Assembly: GCA_017591395.1 (NCBI GenBank)
Contig: WEDG01000449.1
Coordinates: 1 to 64,000, forward strand
Direction of reading: 5' to 3'
DNA: 64,000 nucleotides
Source of the DNA: Schistocephalus solidus
Taxonomy: Eukaryota; Platyhelminthes; Cestoda; Diphyllobothriidea; Diphyllobothriidae
A program made the position numbers and the translations under genes. The notes beneath the pieces were generated by a model. That model did no database searches. It was given only the letters and a program-made list of their open reading frames with translations, and was not told the DNA's origin. Below are positions 43,111 to 55,039 of the stretch, one piece after another; position 1 is the stretch's first letter, and each line of letters opens with the position of its first letter.

Positions 43111-43862
43111 ATGTTGAAAATTGTCAGTTTTCTGCTGTTGACCTGTCCTTTTGGCCCTAGCGAAACTTTCTGCCGCGGAGGCATCTGCTACCAATGCGTC
43201 TGCCACGAATACATCTACCAATAGGATGCCTACCATGACGACGGCGTCTGCCACTGCCTGCACTAACTGTCTAAACTTTCTTCTGGACTACTTTCTGGAT
43301 GTTTTAAGGAGTTTGCTGCCAGAGCCGTTCATTGTGAATGAGTCCCCAGAAGGCTTTCTGACCGTGAGGGATGCCAAGGTATTTGGTCTGAAATCTATCC
43401 GGCGCACCTGCCCAACAGAAATGCGTACTACGACAGCGTCCAATGCAGAGGAAATTAGTCTACAGTTCTGTGTGACACCAAGCGAAAATATAAGTGCTGT
43501 TGGGTTTGTAAAGCTGTGGGATCTGTACTGGGAGAACCCTTTCGAGTTAGCCGAACTCACGCTACACAATCTCAGTGTCACACTCAATCTCACCGTGTGG
43601 TTTCCCACCTACTTCGATAACACAACCGAAAGCATATTCAAACTGTCCGCTATCCAAGACATCGACACCGAGGGCATAACAATCAAGGCTCTGGATGAGA
43701 ATAATGAAGAAGGGCCGATCGCAGTTTTTGGAAGCACCATTTCGGCACTGGTTCACGGTCCATTGTTCATATTTTTGAAAAGTCATTTGGCTGAAATAAT
43801 AAAGAAATCAATCAGAAAAGTCAACAAGAATATCGTAAGTACGCTGTCCAACATGGTATAAA
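43111..43862 (+). CDS. Candidate secreted TULIP-like (takeout / mite group 7-like) protein, host gene
   Basis: The only convincing non-transposon coding sequence here. The open frame runs 43151-43862, about 236 residues counted from base 43151. Residues 8-38 are Ala/Ser/Thr-rich. An amphipathic CLNFLLDYFLDVLRSLLPEP follows, then GFLTVRDAKVFGLKSIRR. Beta-rich alternating segments and a C-terminal helix (FLKSHLAEIIKKSIRKVNKN) complete it. Seven N-glycosylation sequons (N15, 20, 63, 113, 140, 146, 157) and four Cys (37, 40, 87, 107) suggest secretion. The layout resembles lipid-binding TULIP proteins; this is fold-level inference without a search. An ATG at 43111 opens MLKIVSFLLL in another frame. 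Skipping one base at about 43141 joins it to PVLLALAKLS, a good signal peptide. Alternatively an intron ends at the AG of 43159-43160. AATAAA lies at 44218. Whether further exons exist is unknown. Confidence 0.6.
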
Positions 43863-44217
43863 GTTTAACTGAGTCGGTGCATGCTTTGTGTGCTCTGTAC
43901 CATACTTGGTGTATAAATAGTGTATTTTGACTTTGGTTTTGAGTGCTTTTTGATCTCCAAACTGATTTTCTGCAGAACATTTTAAGTCATATAAATATTA
44001 ACGCAGCCTATGGAACTTTGTTGAGTTAATCAAATTTATTCGATAGTAGGCTATTTAAGTTGTCGTTCATTAAATGCATTGTAGCCGTGTTGGTTGGTCC
44101 AGTTGCTTGTGAATCTCAGCATATATGGCATGCTTTTATTTCCCGCAGGTGTAAGGAACTAAAATCGAATGACCAGGTTATAGTATAAAAATAGAAAAAA
44201 ATATACATATATATTTA

Positions 44218-44223
44218 AATAAA
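44218..44223 (+). terminator. Possible polyadenylation signal
   Basis: AATAAA about 355 bases after the stop of the candidate host gene. In AT-rich DNA this motif is weak evidence. Confidence 0.3.
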
Positions 44224-45889
44224 AGCTCTATACAATGATCCACATTGAGGTTTATAAAGTTAACTTGGAAATGCCTATTTTTCTGCACACTCATAGTAGG
44301 TTTTCGGTGGCTGTCTGAAAAAACCGGGAGGTTTCATCGAAATGTTAAGACCGTTTTAGAGGTCATTCAGACAAATCTCACGAACTGTTGCACGGAATGG
44401 ATAGGAAACCAGAGTTGATTTCATATTAAAATGTATCACGTTTGTTGCCTGACTTATTCGACAGCATTTAATGCTTTCGAGTTGTTATCTAATAGTATGT
44501 AGGTGAGCCAAAATTTAAAATGTAATCAAACCGCTGGTGAGTTCGCACAGACCACACAAGCCAGCGAAGATTCTCACTCTTGGTAGCTTTTGTCTTATAA
44601 CTTGGTGGTGTTTATAAAATCGAATGAATTCCAACGAGTCAGTGTTTAATAAGTATGTACGCTAAAATCATTACCGAGCGGTAAGTTAAACAGAATAATT
44701 AGCTTTTGGATTGTTTTACAGAAAAAAATCGGCGAATAAGGCAGTTCTATTTTGTCAATTTGAAATAAGTCTCTTAATCTCAACCAGTATGCATCGCAGG
44801 AGGTAGATGGATAGTAATAAGGTTAATGTATGTTCTATCGAAGAAAGGCAAGCAATTTCTGGGGAACATCCTTGTTGGCGTTCTTGGAGGTGAACCTGCT
44901 TGCCTGCTTTAGGAAATAAGTAGACATGACCACATACAAAAATAAGAACGAATAAAGTTTCCTGTTCATGCCCATCCCCCACTGATGGTAACGCATCTCG
45001 TGCAAACGTTTCATCCGTATTTAGGTGAACAAGAAAAGTCGAAAGATTTGCATATGGCGACCCTGCAGGTTTTGTTATTGGTACGTATCCCAGCACATTA
45101 GACGCTAATAAATCACGAGTAGGCTGCAATTAAAATATTGAAATGCAACCCAGCTGCTGCTATGGCATGAACTTCTCGTTATAATTTATCATAAGGGTTT
45201 CAAAGGCATGGCCTAATACCCTCACAAACTAAACAGAAACCAAATAGAAATATGTACTTTTGCCAAATTCCAGTTATTATTGAAATGCTGTTTGGAAAAT
45301 GAAGTAAGAGTAACTGACGCAGAGCCGTATTTGAAGTGAGTAACTCTTGATTAGGAGAGGCGTGGGGTAGAAATTTCCGATACTTAGTTTGGTGGTGGTA
45401 GGATAAGTAGGATTCAATGAATTCAAATCGAGAATATCAGATTCCGATGCCTTTTATTTCGCCTCAATTGCCAAGACAAAGAACTCCGCAAAAGGTGAGC
45501 TTTAGATGGCCTGCAAAAATATTTTTCAACTTCTGTTCGCAGAATATTTGTAACCTCATGTTTCTCGAACTAAACTACCGAACATACCTTAAAAGAAAAT
45601 TATTTTTGGCTCTACAGTGAGCCCCTAATACATACTTATAAAAATTTTGGAAATAGTTGAGGTAGCCTCGGCTGGAACTTTTGCGAGAATGTCAAGGGTA
45701 TTTTTAGCCCGTGTTGGTGCAAGACGTTTCAAAGCGTTATTATCAGCATGCCGCCTTAATTTGTTCATTCTCCGTTGCCTTAAAGCAATTCCGTCAATGG
45801 AAATGAATCTGAAAAACAATTAGTGTTTGCATGAATAGGGTTAGCAAGACCTCTGTCCGTAGCCCAATGAGCAGAAACGAAAAATAAAG
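44224..45889. other. No recognised gene
   Basis: Open frames at 44755-45129 (minus), 45417-45620 and 45625-45819 (minus) show no family motif or clear exon boundaries. Additional exons of the 43-kb gene cannot be excluded. Confidence 0.4.
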
Positions 45890-46060
45890 TTCAACCTAAA
45901 CCTAACCCTAACAGTTCCTCCAAGTGTATATTTAACGCTAACCGTAATAGAAATGGAGCGCCGACAGCAACCGTTAACACTAATCTCGATCTCAACGTGG
46001 GCTCAAAATCTAATATGATACTATAAGCACGCTCGAAGCCTAAGCTTAGTATAAACATAA
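45890..46060. repeat. Degenerate telomere-like tract (CCTAA orientation)
   Basis: AACCTAAACCTAACCCTAAC at the left, then diverging AACGCTAACC-type units. AATGGAGCGCCGACAGC at about 45951-45967 resembles the boundary seen at 38188. Confidence 0.6.
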
Positions 46061-46884
46061 CCAGAAACACAAGTCTTATCCTAATAAGAACCATAATCGT
46101 TTAAGATCGTTGGATGTAAATGCACCACTACAGAGCGAACTCAGCCAAGAAAAAGTATAATCATTTCCGAAACTCCATTAAAAATCCAGAACCTAAAATA
46201 ACCATACAGGCATCTCAACTGAAAATGCAATCTATTTATAATTGAAATCCCTTAAGTACATCTTATTTAATACCAATAAAGGCATCGATAACGACCTCTG
46301 TCTATTCCGAAGATGCTGTAATTCCCACTTCAAAATGACGAATATGGTACTTTTCACAACAATTGCTTTCTTAGAAAAGTAGATGCATCGCTTGAGCTAT
46401 CATCATAATGACCAATTTATGAGATTTTCAAAAACAAAGCCCGACATCATACGTCCTAGAAGGAAGAATAACTGTTTGTTATTCATACAGGATAGTGTTT
46501 TAAGCCGAATTACAAAACAATGAGAAGACCTAGAATGTGAATGTTTAGAAGAGAACTGATGAGGAAAAAAAATTATAGGAAAGGATGGTAAAACATAAGG
46601 AATGGGAATCTAACGTAGATCCATAGCGGGTTCCCGCAGCAAACATTGCTCATAAAAAGGACAGGTTCTGAATGAGAATACGATCTATTAGGATAATTTC
46701 CCAAAAAATATAGAGCCTGTCAAATAACATCAATTATCAAGTTATGCATAAGAAATACCCATTATCATATGTTAAAAAAGCGTTCGGAAATTAATCTAGT
46801 CAAAATTGCGTTTTCTTTATTAAAATTTTGGCGTTTTTTAATAGCCGGATGAGCTTAAATGATGGATGGTGGATAAACCAGGTC
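46061..46884. other. No recognised gene
   Basis: AT-rich, no family recognised. Confidence 0.45.
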
Positions 46885-47260
46885 CAAAGCGAACACCAGC
46901 GATCAGGCCTCAGAAAGTTGTTCTTCAGCCAGTACGAGGTACGAATATGGAATTCGCTAAAATGCGAGATGGTTAACGCCGACAAGATTCTTGATATTTA
47001 AGGAAGGCTGGATGCAAAATCTTTGACAAAAGACGACTCTTTAAAATGGATCCTTACAGCCAGCCCTTTAAAATCTTCAAGGCCCTACTCTCCATTTGCA
47101 ATCTTTCGCACTGAACGAAAACCTCTATTTTTATGTTGCGTCCTGTTTTAAATCGCAAACTTTTTGGTGACTGTAACTTTGGAAAAGTTACTCTACATTA
47201 ATAGGGTTATCAAGGCCGTTGCCTGTAACCCTTCAAAATATAATAAACAATATAAAACAG
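46885..47260 (+). mobile_element. CR1-like element G, 3' end only (element D family)
   Basis: The last RT residues and 3' UTR of the element D family: RSGLRKLFFSQYEVRIWNSL, then DIxGRLDAKSLTKDDS with stops. A 3' tail reading AATAGGGTTATCAAGG then GCCTGTAACCCTTCAAAA matches the 3' end of D at about 62004-62042. It is a heavily 5'-truncated insertion. Confidence 0.78.
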
Positions 47261-48423
47261 CCGGGTATCGTTTCCATATCAGAAACCTCACTGAAGTTTG
47301 CATTACCGGAAGAAGTTATCCTCGATTGATCCCAGGACTATCACAGTGACTATTCGCATAAGATAGAAAGTGGGCTACGACACGATGCCAAGAGAAGAAC
47401 CGTTTCAAATGGACGGGCAATTGTTTTCTTAGGTGATCATGAAGCAATAGAGTTAAAAGAACACGTCCGTCCGGACTAAAATTTCCAGTTATTAATATTC
47501 TACAGGCCCTTTCTGCTACGATCTCCGATAACAAATTCGCGTAAAAATCCAAAACACCAGGAAAATAAAATGCTTGTTGCAGCAATCGAATGTTCTTCTT
47601 CCGTGTACAGCCTGCTCAAATATTTCCAGATGCCAATGCGGCGGTGCTTAAACTTTTAAAAAGAGGTGATAAAACATCAAATTGCACTGAACAACGAATA
47701 TATCAACATCTAAACGTTCGGTGAAGACAATTTCTCAGTGAAACCTTCGCTTAAATCCTTCCGTTCCAAACTATTAGAGCTGATAATAATTATGCTTGTT
47801 TTTCAGGATTTTCATCCATAAGAAAGACCTTATAAAGGTTTACGACCTTAGTTTCTTCGCACCTTTTGTCAAAAGTGAGTATGTGGTGCTCCCGTTGAAC
47901 GACTACATATTCACCGGACAAATAGACACAAATGAGATTTAACTAAATTTCCCGTGAGGAAAGTTCTCTGCCACAAGAAGTGAAACATTGCTGTGGAGGG
48001 TAGGGCATTCGTACTGGAAACCCGGATGTCAATGGAAAATCGTCAACGGAGTCACATGCGATGTTGTGCTTCATAGCTATCTTTAAAATAAACCAAAGAA
48101 TGAGTCTTTCTATCTGTGGAATGTGAAATCTAAACAGTGAAATTGACAATAATAAACTTTGAAAAAGATAGTATCGACAGCATGGCCGTTGAATTTTGAA
48201 GAATTGTGCCAAAACCGAAACGAGCTAGGTCAAATGCCCGGAGATCACGGAATGCGCCTGAAACATAACCTATGCAAAGAGCCAGCAGAAAATGGAACGT
48301 ACACTTCAGTTATATTATCTGTGTTTTAAAGTGTATATACTGAAAATATTACTGAAAATAACATTAAGACTAAATACCTCAGACGCTGGTTGACATTTGT
48401 TTTCCTCGATGCTACGGAAATCA
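47261..48423. other. No firm gene; weak endonuclease-like scrap at 47316-47585 (minus)
   Basis: The 89-residue minus frame holds CRILITGNFSPDGRV, which recalls the VLIVGDFNAPDID segment of the APE endonucleases in D. The rest does not align convincingly, so I leave it unassigned. No other motif seen. Confidence 0.3.
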
Positions 48424-48610
48424 AACAGACACTTCATAAGTAGTGATGCAATCATAGAAACCAACGGTTTCTCAAGAGAATCTATGAAGTCGTTCTATGC
48501 GCTTAACGAATCGAAATTCTCGGGCCCAAACAATATACCAGCAAACATAGTAAAAAGCTAGCTTATGGACTCGCTAGACCGCTTTAGATTTTTGTATTTA
48601 TAATATCTTC
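48424..48610 (+). pseudogene. CR1-like reverse transcriptase scrap K
   Basis: One frame reads SMKSFYALNESKFSGPNNIPANIVKS, stop, LMDSLDRF. It parallels LLALNESKSLGPDDIPPNIL of element B (RT fingers entry). Only about 45 residues remain; no neighbouring RT part is found. Confidence 0.65.
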
Positions 48611-49689
48611 GCAAATTAATCGTGTTGGCGCATATTTCAAACTAAAGGCCTACCTTCATCCCTCTATGTTTCTTGTACAAAACACGTTTTAGAACGGGCA
48701 AGAAGGAGCCTTTTTTGCTAGGGCTGTTGAACCAGCTGTTGACAACTGGAAGTTTCCGAAATCGGAAGGCAGGGAAAACAGGTAGATGATTACGCCTCAC
48801 TAAAGCAACAGAGTGTACACGCATCTGAGGTAGTAGGTAGAACACACCGTCAGCCCAGGCATATGGCAATGACTGAGATTCTTTAATCCCCAGTGCGAAG
48901 ACCCTGGGCCTTGGTGTCATTAGCCCGTAACCAATCAGCAATAGGCAGCGTCGATCAGCTTGTAGCTGTAGCTACGCTGGTGACAAGTTTCGCGTCGCTC
49001 TAACCAGTGATTGACAGATGGCTTAAACAGACTGAAGGTGCTACGAATAAGCCACCGTCCTGATTAATAAAGCGCTATTTTTTTCCAATGCATCGATTGG
49101 GCATAATGTCCAGGTCCAGTTAACTGGACGCAAATATATCATGCAGCAATAGATTTATTGGCAGTTCTCCATTATCGATCGTTTAAATTCATGGCCACTC
49201 CCTCTTTTTTGTTTGACCCTTATGACGAAATCTACCCAGTTAAATAAACGCAAGTAAATTTTTTTAGCAGTTCGATCAAGAGAAATCTCAAAAAATAGCT
49301 TGCTAACGCAGAATTTCTTCTAAAATACTAAACGGACGCAAAATCTACAAAAAGAAGAAATTTATCCCACTGTTGAGTTCTAACAAAGAAATAATTTTAG
49401 ACAAAGTACCCAAAACGATTAAGTTTGAAAGAAAACAACATGTAACATTTAAACAATAGATTTGGAAATGGTATTATCCCTTTTATTATGAAAATACTCA
49501 CAGACGTTTAGAGGCATATTACAATAAGTGATTAATAATGCAGAAAAGCTACAATGCCTATCAGAAAGTTAAAAGAGGATAAATAAGCATGGATACAGGA
49601 GCAAAAATCTATGCATGTGCCAACATAGACCTTTTTTAAAAATGGCAAATCGTTTTGAATCGGATATGTTTACCATACTACTCATTTCT
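48611..49689. other. No recognised gene
   Basis: A 99-residue minus frame at 48642-48941 has no family motif. The remainder is AT-rich. Confidence 0.45.
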
Positions 49690-49830
49690 GCTGTTCATAT
49701 GGATGCTCACATATTGCAGCAATTATCCACTTTCTATTTATTTATACCACGGTACTAAGTTTGTAATGATGGGCCCTCTGGGCCTTAAATATACAATTTA
49801 TTTATTTATTTATATGCCAGGACTCCTAAT
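49690..49830 (+). repeat. Possible non-LTR 3' tail with TTTA repeats
   Basis: GATGGGCCCTCTGGGCCTTA followed by ATTTATTTATTTATTTAT looks like the end of a 3' UTR with a simple-repeat tail. No attached coding part was found, so the family is unknown. Confidence 0.35.
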
Positions 49831-50044
49831 ATAATATTCCTTTGAGAAAAATTATGTAGAAAATAAATAAAAACTAGATTTTTCGTGTACAAGGCCAAAT
49901 TCTCAATAAAATCCTCTAGACTCGGACTAGATGCCTGTCGGTAAATCTCCAAATCAATAGTTTAAAGGTTTTTTACAGCAATATGCAGTCATTTCTAGTA
50001 GGGCAGCCGAGGATACTGATAAAGAATCATATAATTTATTTTAA

Positions 50045-51580
50045 ATTTTGAAGGATTATAGGCACTGCCCATGGTGACCCTATCAAGGTTGCTCACCTTT
50101 TAATAGTTTAAGTAAGTAAATACAAGTTGGAGGCATGTGCAATGCGTTTTACCATAAGTACAGCTCAAGTTTAAACTGATTGATGTGACCCAATATGAAG
50201 CAGCGTGGCTGTACTGGCTGAAAGTTTCGCATTGTGGGGAACGCATGTCATTAAAAATTAGGTCATCAGGTCTTTTGAAATCAAAAACAATGTCGGCGGT
50301 CACCATATCATTTGGTAGCAAGTTCAATTATTATACGAATCGTTGGCTGAAGAAAAACGTTTTGAGGTCCAATCGTGTGGGTTCGTGTCCTACCTTATAC
50401 GAAAGACCGCGTAGGTGTTTTGTACAGGAAAACTTGGAGAAATACTCCTGTGTCTGTTGGAAACCATGGCTATGGTTTATCCCAAATAAACCCTAATAAC
50501 TCGCAAGCTAGGTGTGTGAAGGATGCGTGAAATCATTCAAGTTTTTTTTTAACCTATCCTTGTACGATATATCCTGAAGACCATTGGCCATCTTAGCTGT
50601 CCTCCGTTGCAGCTGCCCGAGGAAGTCAACATATTTTATCAACCATAGTATCCAGGCTGATATTCCGTTATCCAAATATTGACCCACGAAGACGCCGAAG
50701 GTGTATCCAACGAGTTCAGGAGGGAGCATTTTAAGCTCACATCTGATACTCGGCACCATATTTGTTGGCTTCTGGGCCATCTTCTTAAAGGATTTTGATG
50801 GCATCTATTCCAGAATTTTCCACCTTCCCAGATCTTTGTGTGTTGCTTTCTCATTAATTACTGTGCAAATAATAAGAAGCTGGTGTTTTGTAGATACTTT
50901 TCTACCGGCACTAATGCAGACGGCCACAAATTTAGCTACAATAAACGTAAGCAGCCAATTGATCGATCAGAAACCCAGTTTGTTGAGATTCGATTGCAGT
51001 TTCCAGCGCAATTGACTTCAGCCCTATGTTCCTGACATTGGCAAACATGACAGTTTCAAACTCTAAAGCCTTAAGGCAGCCCATCATATAGATTAGGAAG
51101 AGCAGTGCGCCCAAAATACAACCTTCTGGGATACCACACCCAAGCTCTTCCCAATCCGAGTTGTAATTGCAAACAACTCTCTGTACACTAGCGGACAAAA
51201 GGTTTCGATCCATTTCACAATTCCACCTCCAATTCGTATTAAACTAAATCTTTTGTAAGAGAAGTCGGTAAGGTACGATATCGAACAATTAAGGAACATG
51301 GAAGAAACCCCGTCTACAGGAATACCTTTTTCTGTGGCCCCAATCCATTTATCATGCAAATAAAACGAAATCCATGTTTTGCTTTGTATAATACGTTCTT
51401 TTCTTCAAGGAACCACCTTAGACGTTTTTTTAATGGTTTGTATTATTTTACGGCCGATGCAGGTTAAGATAATTGGACGGTTATTTTCAGCGTCCATCTG
51501 TGATCCTCCCTTGTTAACTCGAGGGTAAGGAATGTAGTTTTCTATTTTTCCGGGAGTTCCATTTCTGCAAATGACTTCTG
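50045..51580 (-). mobile_element. CR1-like element H (element D family), RT and 3' end
   Basis: Minus-strand, 5'-truncated copy. Its 3' end (reverse complement GATAGGGTCACCATGGGCAG, then CTATAATCCTTCAAAA) matches the D family tail. RT pieces include ENNRPIILTCIGRKIIQTI, KWIGATEKGIPVDGVSS with motif A ruined (MFLNCSISY in place of FDFKKAFDS), the VQRVVCNYNSDWEEL and PEGCILGALLFLIYMM blocks, motif C ruined (MFANVRNIG), and the C-terminal FGVFVGQYLDNGISAWILW. Both catalytic motifs are lost, so this is an old copy. Its right end abuts the 3' tail of element E1. Confidence 0.82.
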
Positions 51581-51582
51581 AA

Positions 51583-51603
51583 ATAATAATAATAATAATA
51601 AAA
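51583..51603. repeat. AAT microsatellite, 3' tail of E1
   Basis: Six to seven AAT units, at the 3' end of the minus-strand element E1. Confidence 0.9.
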
Positions 51604-53110
51604 GTTGTATTTAATGACAGTTTACAGGCATTGTCAGATGAAATATTCAGTGGGTTTAGGCTGACAGTGAAAAAAACTCCTGAATTTATATCATTATAAG
51701 TGTTTTTCCTATATTTATGTTATTCAGGAGAAAAAACTGCCGCCTGTAAGGGTGATAGCAGTTCAGATCAGGGAAGGGCTTACACAATTGCAGTCTGTAT
51801 GCATTCTCTCTGTCTTTGCTAGGAACCTGGATTCTCCCCCAGACAAGAGTGCATCCGTGTACGGTTGCTCACTGTCTGCCGAAGGAGTCAACGGGTGCAG
51901 GCTGCAGAGACGGTGCAGTATCCCTCAAGGTAACACCTGGGATCGGGTTCAGATGCCGCGCACTCCGTCGAACAGGAAAACAGATTCTACCATGTCGGCG
52001 CCTAGAATTCTTGGAAACTGTTCTGAATGCAAAAAAACTAGTAAAAGTTATCTTAAACAAAGAATAATTTCGCTGGATTTTTATATTATGGTGTAGTTTA
52101 TTCCACATGGCTATGGCGTTTACCCAAAAAGAACTGACGCTACTTAACTGTGCGAGCTAATGGAAGAAATAAAAAGACATTGCGATGACTGCAGCACCGA
52201 GGGTGGTCAAGCTGCCTCACAGTGGTAAGGGGATTAATTGTACGACTATTTAAAAGCTTAAACAGTAAAAAAGATTCCCTTCTGAACTCGGCGAAACGAT
52301 AAGGGATCAATGTTTACAAGCCCACAGCGTTCTTGATACGACAGATTACGGTGCTCCAACGATAAAATTCCTTTCGTGAAGAAGTGCTTGACCGATTCTA
52401 TTTTCTTCCGTTCGCTAGCGCGCAGAAGGCTAAATAGAAACGAGCAGTATTCTAGGCCAGGTCTTACGTACATTTTATAAAGGCGGAGTCTAATATCAAA
52501 AGTTTTAAAATTTTGGAGGATAAACCCGGTAGTTCTGCGTGCTTTTGAGACAATCAGGGCGCAATGCTCTGAAAGATTGAGACCGTTGGAATATGATATG
52601 CGCAGGTCATTAACAACGCCAGGTACATTTAGATCGTGGCCATCTATGCTTAGATAAGGCTGATGGTCGTCGCCAACAGCCTTAACGGAACATTTATGCC
52701 AAAAAAGGGAAGGGCGCCATGTGCAGCACCACTGGACAAAGGCCTCGAGATCATTTTTTAATCGAACAAGCACGGTGTCGCGATCTGCCGGCTTTCATCG
52801 ATAGGCAACTTTTAAATCGTCGGCATAAAATAACCTGACAAAAAGACAAAATAAATGCAGGCCTAGCACACTACCCGAATAACTCCACTCCTCACACGGG
52901 CCGAGTTTGAAGTAGCATTGGAGATCTTAACATGTTGTGTACGAGAGCTCAGGTAAGAATGCTTCACACAAGTCCTTGGCAAGCTCTAGATGTACATGTA
53001 CATGTAGTAAGTTCAGAATAGGTGATTTGGCGGGGTTCAAACGGAGCATTTACATTTTTACTAGGGCAGGCGAAAAATTTAGTTCCTCTGCAGACGAAAT
53101 AGAGGAATAT
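51583..53110 (-). mobile_element. CR1/L2-like element E1 (YADD type)
   Basis: Minus-strand element of a third family. RT pieces from the right: MLRLNPAKSPILN and LELAKDLCEAF near 52950-53060, then a deletion, GSVLGLHLFCLFV, and LFYADDLKVAYR with intact YADD near 52835. A TGA follows, then the frame 52773-52258 with LNVPGVVNDLRISYS, FDIRLRLYKMYVRPGLEYCS and EHRNLSYQERCGLV. The terminal piece is 52108-51869 (MWNKLHHNIKIQRNYSLFK). The 3' tail is a TTA microsatellite (51583-51603). Motif A lies in the deleted part. Confidence 0.82.
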
Positions 53111-53706
53111 GGGTAGAAGAGATGAAGAAGAGCCATTAGAATCTCGATTGAAGATTAAAAGTCCATTCCTCGTTCTAGTTGTAACGTGGCCTATGCTTCG
53201 TCTTCCAATATTATTTGAAGGGCTCATGAAATAATAGTCGGTCAAGCATTTGGATCCTACGCGGTTTTTGTCTTTTCTTCAGTGTATAAGACACTTGTAT
53301 CTGAAATAGCCGACGTGTGAGTTTCATATTCTCCGACCTTTGGAAATATCTATTTAGATTAAGATGAAGCTGCACTTCACCATATTACTGAACTGTTGAT
53401 TATACCACGCTCTGGAGGCTATCCCAATGTGCAGCACAAGCTTTGAAGTTCACTTGCTCCGAAAACCAACATCGGTGCGTCTTGCCTCTGCTCGAAACAG
53501 TGGGAGGACTCGTTACAAAAAGGCTGAGTCGCTTTATTTCTAAACGTTTGACTGTTAAAATTCATTAAGAAAGCACATCTCTTCCCAATACATTTGTTTC
53601 ATTGGAATAGGTTGCCGTGCCGATTTTTAAGTTAATGCAAACTCATATAGTCCTCAGAAGCCTGATTGATGCAAGTCTGTATTATCCAGCTGTACGGGAG
53701 GCAGAA
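53111..53706. other. No clear gene
   Basis: Spacer between the head-to-head elements E1 and E2. The left end (to about 53200) may hold further diverged E1 RT sequence (IEILMALLHLFYPYS on the minus strand). The rest is unassigned. Confidence 0.4.
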
Positions 53707-53792
53707 TAAATGTTAATCCCCGGCTAGATTCGAACCCCCGACCTCAGCCCTAATAGCCGAGCGTAATGATCCCTCGACTATCGCACGGTGTC
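53707..53792 (-). other. tRNA-like sequence (A and B box), antisense to element E2
   Basis: The minus strand reads GATAGTCGAGGG (A-box-like), a stem CTCGGC / GCTGAG that could be an anticodon arm, then GGGGGTTCGAATCTAGCC with a good B box. The acceptor stem is not convincing. Probably a tRNA pseudogene or SINE head. Confidence 0.5.
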
Positions 53793-53904
53793 CCATCCGC
53801 AAAGCCGTTGATATATAATCTAAGTGAATGACGCTTAGCTAAAATAAATTGCTCACTACTTCCTTCGTGAAAGTTCCAGAAATATTACAATCACTTTCAG
53901 TAGT

Positions 53905-54990
53905 GCCTTGAAAAACCGGGTCACCAGTAACGAAGAAAGTTGCAGTCTTTTAACAATTAGCGACAACCATCAGTCCCACCTAAGCATAGACGGTCACGAT
54001 ATAAATGTGCCCGGAGTTAAAAAGGATCTGAGCATATCATATTCTAGTAGTCTTAATCTGTCAGAGCACTGCGCCCTGATTGTCTCGAAAGCACGCCAAA
54101 CTAATGGGTTTATTCTCAGAAATTTTAAAACCGTCAACATTAGAATCAGCCTCCATAAAATGTATGTCATGCCTAGTCTGGAATACTGCTCGTTTCTATT
54201 TAGCCTTCTGCACGCTAGTGAACGAAAAAAAATAGAATCAGTCCAGCACTTTTTTACAAAAAGAGTTTTCTATTCAGAACACCGAAACCTGTCCTACCAA
54301 CAACGCTGTGAGCTTACTAGCCTTGACCCACTGTGGCTTCGCAGATTACAGAAGGGACTATTTTTAGTGTTTAAACTTCCAAACAGTCGAACATTTGATC
54401 CATTTACATCTCTGAAGCACCTCGACCACCCTCGGCGCACCAGTCATCGAGATGTAATTTTATTTCTTCCTTTAGCACGCACAGTTAGATACCGACAGTT
54501 TTTTTCGGTAAACGCTATAGCAATCTTGAATAAGCTACCTAGAAGTATCAAAATTCAGCAAAGCTATCCCTTGTTTACGCGAACTGTCACTAGTTTTCTA
54601 CATTCAGGACACCTTCCAAAACTTTTGGGTGCTGACTCTGTGGAAGCTCTCTTCGGTTCTGATGGCGTTCACGGACTATGAATCCTGTGCCGGACTTCAT
54701 GCTGAGGGCAATATTTCTGGCTCTGCAGACCTCAATTGGCTTATTTCTCAGTCGACAGCGAACAGCCGCTCGGCCGCTGGTGCAGAATACCGGATCCATA
54801 ACACTGAATGGAGAAGTTCCTCGGCGGGCACCTGTGTCAACGCGTCCCTGTCCTGAACTTTAATTACTTAATAAGCTGCAGTTTTTTCTCCTGAAAACAC
54901 CCGAGAAAACGATCAGGAGTTTTTTCGCTGTCAGCTTGACCCTCTACTGTATATATTTTTTTGACCTTGCCTGTTAACTGGCAATTAAAA
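53905..54990 (+). mobile_element. CR1/L2-like element E2, RT C-terminus and 3' UTR
   Basis: Plus-strand partner of E1. The open frame 53908-54681 (257 residues) covers the RT thumb and C-terminus: LSIDGHDINVPGVKKDLSIS, LSEHCALIVSKARQTNGFIL, LHKMYVMPSLEYCSFLFSLL, HFFTKRVFYSEHRNLSYQQR and LPRSIKIQQSYPLF. The frame is intact but lacks the catalytic domain. The 3' UTR ends GCCTGTTAACTGGCAATTAA with an AAAATA tail, parallel to GCCTGTAAACTGTCATTAAA of E1. Confidence 0.83.
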
Positions 54991-55039
54991 AAATAAAATA
55001 AAATAACTTCAGAACCGCACACTTATGAAGTAAACTCCA

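Noticed and set aside
47316..47585. APE endonuclease fragment on the minus strand
   Set aside because: Only CRILITGNFSPD resembles the family; the flanking residues do not align, so it could be chance.
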